This document shows, piece by piece, positions 25,678-35,626 of a DNA stretch of 47,722 nt; positions within the stretch are counted from its first letter, which is position 1; each line of letters opens with the position of its first letter. The stretch spans positions 1-47,722 of the forward strand of contig NZ_FOIA01000028.1 of NCBI RefSeq assembly GCF_900111605.1, read 5' to 3'. The notes below the pieces were generated by a model. The model was not told where the DNA came from. It worked only from the letters and a program-made list of their open reading frames with translations, and searched no databases. The position numbers were made by a program, and so were the translations under genes. Source of the DNA: Nitrosomonas marina. Its GTDB lineage: Bacteria; Pseudomonadota; Gammaproteobacteria; Burkholderiales; Nitrosomonadaceae.

Positions 25678-28600
25678 ATGAATGTATATAAAGCGCGTCA
25701 ATTATTAATTGTTCTTATAGCCGGTCTTGCTATGCTGTTTTGCAGCATGACCGCAGTGGGCTACGGTGAGAGATTTCATCATCAGATGGATGTGTCAATC
25801 ATACCGGATTCAGCAGAAATCAAAGTTGTCGACCGGATCAAGATTCCACAACGCTACCTCGAGAGCGCTTCAACAGCGATTCAATTCAGTCTGCATGCGC
25901 ATCTGACGATCGATGCCGTAGGAGGCGGCAAGGTGGTCCCCGCTGAAACAGGTACGCTAAAAAGCGCATCTGTACCATTGCGTCATTATACGTTGATACC
26001 GAAATCCTTGTCCGAACCGGTTACGCTGCATTACAGCGGCACCATTCATCATGCTGTTCAGGAACCAGGGCAGGAATATGCGCGCAGTTTCAGTTATACG
26101 CCTGGTGTCATTTCATCTGAAGGGGTATTTCTTGCCAGTTCGAGTGTCTGGTATCCTCATTTTAGTGAACCGATGGTGTCGTTTCGCATGAATGTGCGAT
26201 TACCGTTCCAATGGGATGCGGTCAGCCAGGGTTCGTTGATCAGCGAACATGTTGATGAATCCGGTACTGTAGTTGTCTGGGAGGAATTGAATCCGCAGGA
26301 TGATATTTACCTTGTTGCAGGTCGTTACCAGCGTTACAGTCAGCCTGCCGGCGCAGTGCAGACACTGGTATATCTGCGTGAGACGGATGAGCTGCTTGCG
26401 CAGCGATATCTGGATGTCACGGCGCAATATATCGGTATGTATGGCAAGTTGATCGGTGCTTACCCTTACGGCAAATTCGCGCTGGTCGAGAATTTCTGGG
26501 AAACCGGTTATGGCATGCCTTCGTTCACTCTGCTAGGGCCAAAGGTGATTCGCTTTCCGTTTATTCTACATTCGTCGTATCCGCATGAGATCCTGCATAA
26601 CTACTGGGGTAATGGTGTGTTTGTTGATTACACCAGAGGCAACTGGGCGGAGGGACTCACGGCGTATCTAGCCGATCATCTGGTTAACGAACAGCGCGGC
26701 AAAGGCGAGGAGTATCGGCGCGACGTGCTGCAAAAATACGCCGATTTCGTCGGCAAGAAGAAAGATTTTCCTATTGCACGTTTTGTTGCACGGCACAGTT
26801 CGAGTTCTGAAGCGGTCGGGTACGGCAAAACCATGATGTTTTTTCATATGCTGCGAAGGCAGGTTGGCGACGAGACGTTTATTCGTATGCTGCGGCAGTT
26901 GTATGATCAGTATAAATTCAAGCAGGCTGGTTTTGACGATTTGCAGACCCTGTTTGGTGAACTGGAGCCAGGCGGTTTTTCCACATTTTTCGAGCAATGG
27001 GTACATCGCACCGGTGCACCTGAACTGACTTTGCAGGATGCAGTCGCAAAAAAAACACCGCATGGTTACGCACTTAAAATCAAACTCGAACAATCACAGC
27101 GAGACGAGGTGTATCAGCTACAGGTGCCTGTTGCGGTCCACCTGGAGGGTGAAGCGCAGGCATATCAGACGCAGGTGAACATGAAACAGCGTGAGCAGGC
27201 CATTGAAATGGATTTTCAGACGCGTCCGTTGCGTGTGGAGATCGATCCGCAGTTTGATGTTTTCAGACGTCTGGACAGCCGTGAAATACCGCCAGCGCTT
27301 TCGCAGGGATTTGGCGCCGAGTCACCGCTGCTGATTTTGCCCAGTGGTGAAGGCGCGCACATGCGGCAGGCATATACAAAACTGGCTGAAACCTGGCAGC
27401 GGTCGCAACCGGGCCGGTTTGAAATAAAGCGCGATGATCAGCTGGAAAACCTGCCACCGGACCGTATGGTCTGGATCATGGGCTGGCAGAACCGCTTTGC
27501 CGAACAAGCTGCAGACATATTGACAGAACATGCTGTGCGATTTGAAGGAAGGCGGTTGAAATTGAACGAACAGACGTTTACAGATGATGCCCATGCGATA
27601 GCATTGACCGCGCGTCAACCGTCGCATGCGGACAAGACGATCCTTTGGGTGGCAGCACATAATCCGCTGGCTGTTGCCGAACTGGCCCGAAAGCTGCCGC
27701 ATTATCGCAAATACAGTTATCTGGCTTTTGAAGGCGACGACCTTGTGAATATCCATAAAGGTCAATGGCCGGTTATTCAGTCGCCGTTATCGGCTGTTGT
27801 CCGGCAACCGGACGATGAATCAGAAAATCCCGTTTATACGGCCAAACTGGAAAAACGCGTGGCACTGGCGCAATTGCCACCGGTTTTTTCGTCCAGCCGT
27901 ATGATGAAGGATATCACCTATCTGGCTGGCGAAGCATTGATGGGGCGCGAATTGGGAAGCGCCGAGCTCGATGAAGCCGCTCACTATATTGCACAGCAAT
28001 TTCAGCAGGCAGGCTTGCAACCAGGCGGTGACGGTGGCAGTTATTTCCAGAATTGGCAGCAGAATGTCGGCAAGGCCAAGGGGACAATTGCCTTGCGCAA
28101 TGTAGTCGGTATTCTGCCTGGTAAAAATCCGCAATTGACCGAGGAGAGTGTAGTGATCGGTGCACATTACGATCATCTTGGTACGGGCTGGCCGGATGTG
28201 CGTACAGGTAATCAGGGAAAAATTCACTATGGTGCAGATGATAACGCCAGCGGTGTGGCTGTAATGCTTGAGCTGGCGCGCGAGGCCGCTTCTAAGTGGC
28301 AGCCGGAACGCAGTATCGTGTTTATCGCCTTTACCGGTGAAGAGTCCGGATTGCTGGGATCGAAGTATTATATAAATCATATGAAAGATTATCCGGCTGA
28401 AAAAATAACTGCCATGCTGAATCTCGATACCGTGGGGCGTCTGGGTGAGCACCCGGTCACTATACTGGGGGCAGGCAGTGCGCAGGAACTGGTGCATGTC
28501 TTTCGCGGCGCGGGCTTTGTGACAGGCGTTCCGGTAAATGCGGTGCTTGACGACTTTGGGTCCAGTGACCAGGCAGCCTTTATCGAAGCGGGCATACCGG

Positions 28601-29070
28601 CAGTGCAGTTTTTCGCGCGCGCCCACGAAGACTATCATGCGCCTGGCGATACGGTTGATAAAATTGATGGTGCCGGACTTGTCAAGGTTGCGGCTGTACT
28701 TAAAGAAACAGCTGAATATCTGGCCAGCCGTATCGAACCGTTGACTGTGACGCTGCAATCCGGCACGGCTCACGGTGCACAACAGACAGGCGAGCCAAAA
28801 GCCAGACGCCGCGCCCGACTGGGTACCGTTCCTGATTTTGCATACCGCGGACAGGGCGTGCGCGTTGACAGCGTCATAGCCGGCACTCCCGCGCATCATG
28901 CGCGACTACAGACTGGGGATATCCTGATACGTTTGGCCGATCAACAAATCAGCGATCTGGCCTCATATTCCGAGATTCTGAAAACGCTGCAAGCGAGACA
29001 GTCGGTCGAACTGCACTATCATCGCGAAGGGCAGGTGCATATGGTTGAAATCATACTCGATGTACGTTAA
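25678..29070 (+). CDS. Exported double metallopeptidase: M1-like, M28 and PDZ regions
   Basis: This 1130-aa protein has a Sec signal (1-29). An M1-like gluzincin region follows with zinc motif HEILH (303-307) and Glu325 as third ligand, plus [14 protein letters not shown] upstream in the position of the M1 substrate motif. The spacing is HExxH-X17-E, one residue shorter than the usual X18. A linker region (about 530-740) follows. Next comes an M28 peptidase domain with metal ligands His830 (AHYDHLG), Asp854/855 (GADDNASG), Glu888/889 (TGEESG), Asp917 (NLDTVGR) and His987 (DYHAPGDT). The C-terminal 90 residues are a PDZ domain ([21 protein letters not shown]). Both active sites look intact. 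The substrate is unknown; peptide processing in the periplasm is inferred. Confidence 0.88.
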   Translation: MNVYKARQLLIVLIAGLAMLFCSMTAVGYGERFHHQMDVSIIPDSAEIKVVDRIKIPQRYLESASTAIQFSLHAHLTIDAVGGGKVVPAETGTLKSASVPLRHYTLIPKSLSEPVTLHYSGTIHHAVQEPGQEYARSFSYTPGVISSEGVFLASSSVWYPHFSEPMVSFRMNVRLPFQWDAVSQGSLISEHVDESGTVVVWEELNPQDDIYLVAGRYQRYSQPAGAVQTLVYLRETDELLAQRYLDVTAQYIGMYGKLIGAYPYGKFALVENFWETGYGMPSFTLLGPKVIRFPFILHSSYPHEILHNYWGNGVFVDYTRGNWAEGLTAYLADHLVNEQRGKGEEYRRDVLQKYADFVGKKKDFPIARFVARHSSSSEAVGYGKTMMFFHMLRRQVGDETFIRMLRQLYDQYKFKQAGFDDLQTLFGELEPGGFSTFFEQWVHRTGAPELTLQDAVAKKTPHGYALKIKLEQSQRDEVYQLQVPVAVHLEGEAQAYQTQVNMKQREQAIEMDFQTRPLRVEIDPQFDVFRRLDSREIPPALSQGFGAESPLLILPSGEGAHMRQAYTKLAETWQRSQPGRFEIKRDDQLENLPPDRMVWIMGWQNRFAEQAADILTEHAVRFEGRRLKLNEQTFTDDAHAIALTARQPSHADKTILWVAAHNPLAVAELARKLPHYRKYSYLAFEGDDLVNIHKGQWPVIQSPLSAVVRQPDDESENPVYTAKLEKRVALAQLPPVFSSSRMMKDITYLAGEALMGRELGSAELDEAAHYIAQQFQQAGLQPGGDGGSYFQNWQQNVGKAKGTIALRNVVGILPGKNPQLTEESVVIGAHYDHLGTGWPDVRTGNQGKIHYGADDNASGVAVMLELAREAASKWQPERSIVFIAFTGEESGLLGSKYYINHMKDYPAEKITAMLNLDTVGRLGEHPVTILGAGSAQELVHVFRGAGFVTGVPVNAVLDDFGSSDQAAFIEAGIPAVQFFARAHEDYHAPGDTVDKIDGAGLVKVAAVLKETAEYLASRIEPLTVTLQSGTAHGAQQTGEPKARRRARLGTVPDFAYRGQGVRVDSVIAGTPAHHARLQTGDILIRLADQQISDLASYSEILKTLQARQSVELHYHREGQVHMVEIILDVR

Positions 29071-29435
29071 CCACTTGTTTTGTAATTATTCATCTCAATG
29101 AACTTTTGTGGAACAACGGTGTTCTCAAATACAATTAATGTGATCATGGATGAATGTCCATAGATTTTTTCGGTCATGACCTGTTTGTGCAGACAAAGTG
29201 TATGAACAATAATATCAATTGGAAATTATAAGCCCGTTTTATACATATGCTGAATGCGATTTGCTCTGATTGTCCAGTGTGTTAGAAATGCACGGTTTTG
29301 CCGGGTTATATTCAGTGAAAAGTAAAACAGAATCTATTAAAATAATAGGAAACAACGAGATTGTTCATCTGTCCTGTCAAGGTTCAAGCATTGTCAGCGC
29401 ACTGTTTTTTTACTTTTATCGTCTCTGGATTTTTA
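29071..29435. other. Intergenic region before the TPR lipoprotein gene
   Basis: The 365 AT-rich bases lack a gene. The frame of the next gene stays open upstream to TTG 29361, but the added 25 residues precede a perfect lipoprotein signal and were left out. CTATTAAAATAATAG near 29333-29347 is a small palindrome just upstream of that frame. No promoter or terminator was convincing. Confidence 0.4.
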
Positions 29436-31202
29436 ATGAAACTTAACATTCTTGTTCTTCTGTTGATATTTGGTCTGACTGCGTGCGCCCAGCTTCCCGT
29501 ACAGGAAGATAGCGAGATAGCGAAAAAATCCAGCCAATCCGAAAAAGCCGCTGACTCGGATAATTCCAGTCATGACAACGCAGAAGAACAAATCGATGAA
29601 ACAAAGTTGCCCAGGCAGGAACTGACCGCGCCGATATTATTTGATTTTCTGCTTGCCGAAACTGCATTGCAGCGTGGCAATCTTGAGATTGCTGTCAGTC
29701 GTTATCTGAAGCTGGCGCACATGACTCGCGATCCGCGTATTGCCAAACGTGCCAGTGAAATTGCGCTGCATGCACGCCAGCCGTTTGCGGCCGAAAAAGC
29801 TGCATCGATGTGGGTCGAGTTCGATCCGGATTCACTTGATGCACGACAGACATACGCTGCGATGCTGGTTAATTTCGGTAAACTTGATGCAGCGTTTCCT
29901 CACCTGGAAAAACTACTGGCCTCAGACAAGGAAAATGTCGGCGCGGCGTTTATGCAGCTCAACCAGTTATTGTCCCGTAATCCAAATAAAAGTGAAATAC
30001 AGCGATTGATCCAAAAGCTGGCTGTACCGTATCCAAAATTGCCGGAGGTGCATTTTGCTATTTCGCAGGCGGCCTGGTTTGCAGGGGAATATAAGACGGC
30101 TCAGGCTGAGATGGAACAGGCGCTTTCACTGCGCCCCAACTGGGAGATTGCCGCCGTACAGAACGGCAGAATGTTGCAACGGCATTCCAATATTGATGCC
30201 GCCAATTTTTACCGCGCCTTTCTTAAGAAATATCCGGAAACAACCGAAGTGCGAATTGCTTATGCACGGCTTCTGGTTGAACTGAACGAGAAAGAACTGG
30301 CACGGGAGCAGTTACGGGTTCTCTTTGACAGGAATCACGAGGATGCGGAAATCATGGTGGCAATTGGGCTGATTTCAACGGAACTGTATGATTTTGATAT
30401 GACGGAAATGAGCCTGAAAAGAGCCCTGACTTTGGGCTATAAGGACGCCAGTGCGATACATTTTCATCTGGCCAGAGTTTATGAGGAAATGCAACAGTCC
30501 GACCTGGCGATGGAATCTTACCGGCAGGTCAAGCGAGGCGGGCGATATTTACCCGCGCAGATTCGTTATGCTGACCTGCTGGCGCAAAAAGGACAACTGG
30601 ATGATGCGCGTTCGCATATTCAACAGTTACCGGCAGCAAACGATCAGCAAACTGCACATCTGATTCTGGCCGAAGCTCAGATTATGCGTCGCGCGGGCTC
30701 GCATCAGGAAGTATTCAGAATCCTCGATCGCGGGTTGGAAAAATTGCCCAATTACCCGGAATTGCTGTATGACCGTGCGCTGGCGGCTGACAAAATCGGA
30801 AAGTTTGAAATTCTGGAAAAAGATTTACGGAAATTAATCGAGCTCAAGCCGGATAATGCGCATGCCTATAATGCACTGGGATACAGTTTTGCTGAGCGTG
30901 GTCTGCACTTGCCCGAGGCGCTGCAGCTAATTAAAAAAGCAGTCGAGCTGTCGCCAGATGATCCGTATATCATGGACAGCCTGGGCTGGGTTTATTACCG
31001 GATGGGGAATATATCAGACGGATTGAATTATTTAAATCGTGCTTTTGCAATCAGTCAGGATAGTGAAATCGCTGCGCACCTGGGTGAAGTGCTATGGGTT
31101 CAGGGTGCGCGCGAAGACGCTGAGGACGTCTGGCAATCCGCGCTCGAAAAAGACCCGGACAATGAAGTACTGCTGGAAACTATTAAACGGCTGAAACAGT
31201 GA
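29436..31202 (+). CDS. TPR-repeat lipoprotein
   Basis: The 588-aa protein begins with a lipoprotein signal ending FGLTAC (Cys17), then an acidic, serine-rich linker (about 20-60). Tetratricopeptide-like repeats make up nearly all of the rest. The clearest are at the C-terminus: NAHAYNALGYSFAERGLHLPEALQ and PYIMDSLGWVYYRMGNISDGLNY, with the typical W/L/G/Y/A/P pattern. TPR lipoproteins scaffold envelope complexes; the partner is unknown. The ATG at 29436 was chosen because it places the lipobox at the normal distance; the ribosome-binding site is weak. Confidence 0.85.
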   Translation: MKLNILVLLLIFGLTACAQLPVQEDSEIAKKSSQSEKAADSDNSSHDNAEEQIDETKLPRQELTAPILFDFLLAETALQRGNLEIAVSRYLKLAHMTRDPRIAKRASEIALHARQPFAAEKAASMWVEFDPDSLDARQTYAAMLVNFGKLDAAFPHLEKLLASDKENVGAAFMQLNQLLSRNPNKSEIQRLIQKLAVPYPKLPEVHFAISQAAWFAGEYKTAQAEMEQALSLRPNWEIAAVQNGRMLQRHSNIDAANFYRAFLKKYPETTEVRIAYARLLVELNEKELAREQLRVLFDRNHEDAEIMVAIGLISTELYDFDMTEMSLKRALTLGYKDASAIHFHLARVYEEMQQSDLAMESYRQVKRGGRYLPAQIRYADLLAQKGQLDDARSHIQQLPAANDQQTAHLILAEAQIMRRAGSHQEVFRILDRGLEKLPNYPELLYDRALAADKIGKFEILEKDLRKLIELKPDNAHAYNALGYSFAERGLHLPEALQLIKKAVELSPDDPYIMDSLGWVYYRMGNISDGLNYLNRAFAISQDSEIAAHLGEVLWVQGAREDAEDVWQSALEKDPDNEVLLETIKRLKQ

Positions 31203-31260
31203 TTTATGCTCAATAAAGCAATAACTATCAGGCTGTAAAAAGGATAGTCGTCATAGGGAT

Positions 31261-32514
31261 TCAGTATACAAAGGGCAATGATTCCACGCGCTGTTCAATC
31301 GTACTGACCAGCTGTTGATATGCCGGTGTATCAAAGTTACCGTATTGTTGCCTGAAAACGGTTTTGGACAATGATTCGGGAAGGTCGTCCCATTTCGGCA
31401 TGAGACCTTTGTCATCAATTCCCTGATTGATCAATTGCTGTAATCGAACCGCGTCTGTATGACTGGCTGTGGCAATTTCCCCGAACCGGGTGCCGGCACG
31501 GTCTGCCGCGATATCATTAAATGAGAAACCGCTGCCACTGCGTTTATCTTCAATTTCCTTGTAAAGTCCGATGGCGTCAGACAAAGCCGTGTCAGCGTAA
31601 GCAGTAATAGCCGCTGAAATAATAAAATGCTGGGCAAAATCCTTGCGACCATCAAGGGTTACGACCGGACGATGGAGAAAAGAGGGGGGTGCTGTCTCAG
31701 GAACCAGAAAATTGAGGGGCAGACCCATGATGTAAAATGTTGCTGCAAGTATGGCTGCGCGATTTTCCTTTTGTGCAGAATTATTAACTGAATATCGTGC
31801 AGCCATTTGCATGAGCGGCTGTAAGATCTGCGACAGGTCAAGTTCAGTCTGGTGCCGGTTGCTTTGGGCAAGCAGATTGTAATAGCGGTTAACGCGTTGT
31901 TGCTCAGATTTGCGGAGTACGGGAAAATGGCCGTTTGACAAATTGAGCCCCCCTTGCCACTGATACCGGATTCTTAGCGCGGTGGCTGAAATGCGCATGT
32001 GTTTGACTGCAGATAGTATCGTGTCGTAGCTGGAATAATTGTGCAGCCAGCTGATTGCCTGATTGACTAAAAACTGGCTGACAGAATCCGGTATTGAAAT
32101 GTGACCGATACTGACCGCGTGTGGTTTTGGCAGCCAGTCGCTTTCCACAAAGGTGGCTTCAAGGTTAATAAATCCCGGGACGGCATTGAAAGGTAGTGGC
32201 AGGCTGGCCCGGATTTTTGCCTGGCGATGTGCCATGTGCATTTGTGCCTGACCGTTAGCCAGATGCTTTACCAGATAATTTGCTGCGATATCTGCATCTT
32301 CTGGATGAATACTGATTGTCACAATACGGTTGTTCAGTATACGCTGGCGGTGCTGATCAAACGCTTGCCTAAAGCGTTCTATATGTTCAGGAGAAACTTT
32401 TGTCTGTTGTTCGACATACGGTTTTTCGTCAATGATCAAAAAAATCAACAAGCCGAACAGTAATGATGCGGTGCAGGCAGTTGCGACCAGGAAAAATAAC
32501 AATTTTCGAACCAT
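31261..32514 (-). CDS. Conserved-looking membrane-anchored protein of unknown function
   Basis: I do not recognise this 417-aa protein. It has one N-terminal membrane segment (about residues 5-28, LLFFLVATACTASLLFGLLIFLII) and a large, mostly helical exported or cytoplasmic part rich in Gln, His and Arg. The segment GSGFSFNDIAADRAGTRFGEIA (about 330-351) looks like a family signature, and RPVVTLDGRKDFAQHFIISAAITAYAD precedes it. No catalytic motif was identified. It converges with the TPR lipoprotein gene and is divergent from minC. Confidence 0.75.
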   Translation of the reverse strand: MVRKLLFFLVATACTASLLFGLLIFLIIDEKPYVEQQTKVSPEHIERFRQAFDQHRQRILNNRIVTISIHPEDADIAANYLVKHLANGQAQMHMAHRQAKIRASLPLPFNAVPGFINLEATFVESDWLPKPHAVSIGHISIPDSVSQFLVNQAISWLHNYSSYDTILSAVKHMRISATALRIRYQWQGGLNLSNGHFPVLRKSEQQRVNRYYNLLAQSNRHQTELDLSQILQPLMQMAARYSVNNSAQKENRAAILAATFYIMGLPLNFLVPETAPPSFLHRPVVTLDGRKDFAQHFIISAAITAYADTALSDAIGLYKEIEDKRSGSGFSFNDIAADRAGTRFGEIATASHTDAVRLQQLINQGIDDKGLMPKWDDLPESLSKTVFRQQYGNFDTPAYQQLVSTIEQRVESLPFVY

Positions 32515-32878
32515 AGTCGTTATAAATCACTCGTACAGTAATTGTGTATTAACGCCACAATATCATTAAAACTGTATTGTGGGAAAATTACATTTTTCTG
32601 ATATCCGTACTGCTGGTTTATAAACAAGTTATAATTACCCACGTATGGTCAAGTGGCATGTTTTCGCCTGAATGGATCCAGACATCAAATAATTGATGAA
32701 CGTATCAAATAGTCGTGAAAAGACCGTATCAGGCTCGCAATGCAAGGGTATGGATTATTGTTGAGAAATTTGCTGAAAATATTCTGCGGACTAAATATTA
32801 ATGATGGCATCGATATGACCAATTCTGATCTATCTGTATAATTACGAGAGCCAATCCCAATCCAACAATTGATGAAAG
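32515..32878. other. Divergent intergenic region upstream of minC
   Basis: This 364-base AT-rich gap lies between the unknown minus-strand gene and minC. Apart from the promoter at 32815-32842, it holds a second TATAAT (32630-32635) without a fitting -35. No gene is supported. Confidence 0.5.
32815..32842 (+). promoter_or_regulatory. Candidate minCDE promoter
   Basis: A consensus -10 TATAAT (32837-32842) is preceded after 16 bases by ATGACC (32815-32820), which matches the -35 at 4/6. The predicted start site lies about 30 bases before the minC ATG. It is the only good sigma-70-type site directly upstream of the operon. Confidence 0.5.
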
Positions 32879-33721
32879 ATGTCGACGAGTCCACAAAAAA
32901 TGCTTAATTCATCGTCTGTCCTTGAATTCAAAAGTACTACTTTTTTTACGCCTATCTTGATTTTGAATACTAATGACATCGCTGCCATCGAGCAGACATT
33001 GCAAGAAAAAATCAGTATGGCGCCGGATTTTTTTAAACATTCTCCACTAGTGATCGATGTGCGCGAACTGAATAAATCAGAGCTGGATTTTAGTGTAACC
33101 GAGATTGTTGAAACGCTGCGCAGAATCGGCTTGTTTCCGATTGGTCTTCGCGGCGGCACTGAGCAGCAAAACAGTCAGGCACAAAAACTATCGATACCAG
33201 TTGATGCCGGACGTGATCATGATGCCGGAGCTGCTGCACAGCACGACAGGCGTGCCGCTGTAGCTACGGACGCCGGTGCCGAAAACCCGGCTGCAGAATC
33301 AATGAATGGGGAAGACAAAAGTCCGAAAGCAGCTGCAACTGCAGCTTCAGCAACTGCGGGCCTAACGGCTCAATCCGCGGTACCTGTTCAGCCTGTCAGG
33401 ACTATGCTTGTTACACAGCCTGTGCGTTCAGGGCAGCGTATATATGCGCCAGGGGATTTAGTGGTGATGTCGCAGGTTAGCGCCGGTGCAGAGATTATGG
33501 CTGAAGGAAATATTCATGTCTATAATACTTTACGTGGCCGTGCGTTAGCGGGTGTACAGGGTAATACCAGTGCACGGATATTCTGTCTGGATTTGCAGGC
33601 TGAACTTGTTTCTATCGCTGGAGATTACAAGACCAGCGAACATATTACCAAAGCAATACAAAAGAAACCGGTACAGATTTATTTGCAGGACCACGCGTTA
33701 ATTATTAATGAAATTGCCTAA
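32879..33721 (+). CDS. minC: Septum-site inhibitor MinC
   Basis: MinC blocks FtsZ assembly away from mid-cell and is recruited to the membrane by MinD. The 280-aa product has the N-terminal FtsZ-inhibiting domain (about 10-105), and the C-terminal beta-helical MinD-binding domain (about 172-280) with [47 protein letters not shown]. The linker between them (about 105-170) is long and Ala/Gln-rich, making the protein nearly 50 residues longer than E. coli MinC (231 aa). It heads minCDE, with minD 21 bases after its stop. Confidence 0.94.
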   Translation: MSTSPQKMLNSSSVLEFKSTTFFTPILILNTNDIAAIEQTLQEKISMAPDFFKHSPLVIDVRELNKSELDFSVTEIVETLRRIGLFPIGLRGGTEQQNSQAQKLSIPVDAGRDHDAGAAAQHDRRAAVATDAGAENPAAESMNGEDKSPKAAATAASATAGLTAQSAVPVQPVRTMLVTQPVRSGQRIYAPGDLVVMSQVSAGAEIMAEGNIHVYNTLRGRALAGVQGNTSARIFCLDLQAELVSIAGDYKTSEHITKAIQKKPVQIYLQDHALIINEIA

Positions 33722-33742
33722 ATTTTAGCTAAGGAGACTCAA

Positions 33743-34555
33743 TTGGCAAGAATTATTGTTGTGACATCAGGAAAAGGTGGTGTTGGTAAAACAACAACAA
33801 GTGCGGCGATTGCCATGGGATTGGCAAAAAAAGGCCATAAAACCGCTGTAATCGATTTTGATGTGGGATTGCGCAATCTCGATTTGATTATGGGCTGTGA
33901 GCGTCGTGTTGTTTATGATTTTATTAATGTAATCAATGGGGAAGCGAGTATTAATCAGGCTCTGATCCGTGATAAGAACTGCAACCAGCTTTATATTCTG
34001 CCGGCTTCGCAAACCCGGGACAAGGATGCGTTGACGCTGGAAGGTGTTGGTAGGGTTCTGGAAGAGCTGGCAAAAGAATTCAAGTATATCGTTTGCGACT
34101 CACCTGCGGGAATCGAGAAAGGCGCGAATCTAGCGCTTTATTTTGCGGATGATGCATTTGTTGTAACCAATCCTGAAGTTTCGTCAGTACGTGATTCGGA
34201 CCGCATGCTGGGTATTCTGGCCAGCAAATCGCGTCGGGCCGAGCGGAATGAGGAGCCGGTTCGAGAATATTTGTTGTTGACACGTTACGACCCGAATCGG
34301 GTGAAATCTGGTGAGATGCTTGGGCTCGACGATGTGCAGGATATTTTATCACTGCAACTGCTGGGCATTATTCCTGAATCAAAATCTGTTTTAACGGCTT
34401 CTAATGCCGGTATTCCAGTAATACTGGATGAAAAAAGCGAAGCAGGACTGGCATACCAGGATGTGGTCGCGCGTTATCTTGGAGAAGATCGTCCGCATCG
34501 TTTTATTGATGATAAAAAAGGATTCTTCAGGAAACTTTTCGGAGGCAGATTATGA
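33743..34555 (+). CDS. minD: Septum-site ATPase MinD (TTG start)
   Basis: MinD is a membrane-binding ATPase that recruits MinC and oscillates with MinE. The 270-aa product has the deviant Walker A KGGVGKTTTSA near residues 11-21, DFDVGLRNLDLIMG as switch region, and CDSPAGIE as Walker B. The C-terminus KGFFRKLFGGRL is the amphipathic membrane-targeting helix. The start is TTG 33743 (LARIIVV, initiated as Met), strongly supported by AAGGAG at 33731-33736. The stop overlaps the minE start in ATGA. Confidence 0.96.
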   Translation: MARIIVVTSGKGGVGKTTTSAAIAMGLAKKGHKTAVIDFDVGLRNLDLIMGCERRVVYDFINVINGEASINQALIRDKNCNQLYILPASQTRDKDALTLEGVGRVLEELAKEFKYIVCDSPAGIEKGANLALYFADDAFVVTNPEVSSVRDSDRMLGILASKSRRAERNEEPVREYLLLTRYDPNRVKSGEMLGLDDVQDILSLQLLGIIPESKSVLTASNAGIPVILDEKSEAGLAYQDVVARYLGEDRPHRFIDDKKGFFRKLFGGRL

Positions 34556-34830
34556 GTTTGTTGGACTATTTCAGAGCGTCCAAGCCAAAATCGGCAGCCA
34601 TTGCGAAGGAAAGACTGCAGATTCTGGTTGCGCATGAACGAACCGAACGCAATCGTCCCTCGTATCTTCCGCAGTTACAAAAAGAACTGCTCGAAGTGAT
34701 ACGCAAATACGTGCACGTCGACCAGGAAGCCATTTCGGTAAAATTCGAACAGGATGAAAACCAGGAAACGCTGGAACTGAATATTGTATTGCCCGATTTT
34801 CAACAGGAAGAGAAACGTGTCAATATCTGA
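34552..34830 (+). CDS. minE: Division topological-specificity factor MinE
   Basis: MinE stimulates MinD ATPase activity and drives pole-to-pole oscillation. The 92-aa product has an N-terminal membrane/MinD-binding part (MSLLDYFRASKPKSAAIAKERLQILVAHER) and a C-terminal beta-strand dimerisation part. Length is close to E. coli (88 aa). It overlaps the minD stop codon by four bases (ATGA), which indicates coupled translation. Confidence 0.95.
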   Translation: MSLLDYFRASKPKSAAIAKERLQILVAHERTERNRPSYLPQLQKELLEVIRKYVHVDQEAISVKFEQDENQETLELNIVLPDFQQEEKRVNI

Positions 34831-34936
34831 CACGCAGGATACTTTAAAGTAACAAACTGGCGATCGGGTTTCTGTTTACATTTTTTTCAGCATCATTGAA
34901 GATCAAACATCCATCATCGAACGACCCGACTTGAAA

Positions 34937-35599
34937 ATGGTATGTTATTTCTTTTTCGGCACCTTTAGCCGATACTTAGGAAACGGCAGATGGTGGCTAC
35001 ATCTTATTTGTTTGCCCATGCTTGCTGGTTGTGCCGGATTGACAATTCAGACAGATCAGGTTTCCAGAACGGTAATTTTTGAACCTGCGACAGATCGTGT
35101 TGCCGCAATGGCAGATGGTTTTGAATTGCTTGGCAGGGTGGCGGTACGTAACGAACAACAGCGATTTTCCGGGAATGTACATTGGCAGCATACAAGCATC
35201 GAGGATACGCTGATGCTGTTGTCGCCACTTGGTCAGGCAGTTGCCGAGATCGTCAGAAAACGAGGTGGTGTCACGTTGACTACGTCCAAACAGGAAACAT
35301 TTTATGCGGACAATGTGGAAGATTTGACTGCCGCTCTGCTCGGGTGGCGTTTGCCTCTGAATGGTTTGCGATACTGGGTTCAGGGGATGCATTCACCATT
35401 GAGTCGGGCAACTGTCGATTTTGACAGTGAAGACCGTATAATCGCAATCAGGCAGGATGGCTGGGAGATTATATATAGGCAGTATTATCAGAACGAGGAT
35501 GAATCATTCAACCGCCAAACGGTGCGGCCAAGAATTGTTGAACTGCAAATTGAAGATTTAACGATCCGACTGGTCGTGGATAACTGGACCGAGATCTGA
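34937..35599 (+). CDS. lolB: Outer-membrane lipoprotein receptor LolB
   Basis: LolB receives lipoproteins from LolA and inserts them in the outer membrane. The roughly 220-aa protein carries a long signal region with lipobox MLAGC (Cys32). Family features follow: GFELLGRVAVRNEQQRFSGNVHWQH, DTLMLLSPLGQAVAEI, and the LRYWVQGMHSP block (about 146-156). An in-frame TTG at 34931 is possible, but the ATG at 34937 was preferred; neither has a strong ribosome-binding site. ispE follows after 27 bases, the usual betaproteobacterial order. Confidence 0.9.
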   Translation: MVCYFFFGTFSRYLGNGRWWLHLICLPMLAGCAGLTIQTDQVSRTVIFEPATDRVAAMADGFELLGRVAVRNEQQRFSGNVHWQHTSIEDTLMLLSPLGQAVAEIVRKRGGVTLTTSKQETFYADNVEDLTAALLGWRLPLNGLRYWVQGMHSPLSRATVDFDSEDRIIAIRQDGWEIIYRQYYQNEDESFNRQTVRPRIVELQIEDLTIRLVVDNWTEI

Positions 35600-35626
35600 T
35601 TTGGTGGTGATATTTTCGCGATAGTG

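Noticed and set aside
27820..28899. 359-codon open frame on the minus strand inside the metallopeptidase gene
   Set aside because: Fully antisense to a protein with intact M28 motifs; no ribosome-binding site and no recognisable domain.
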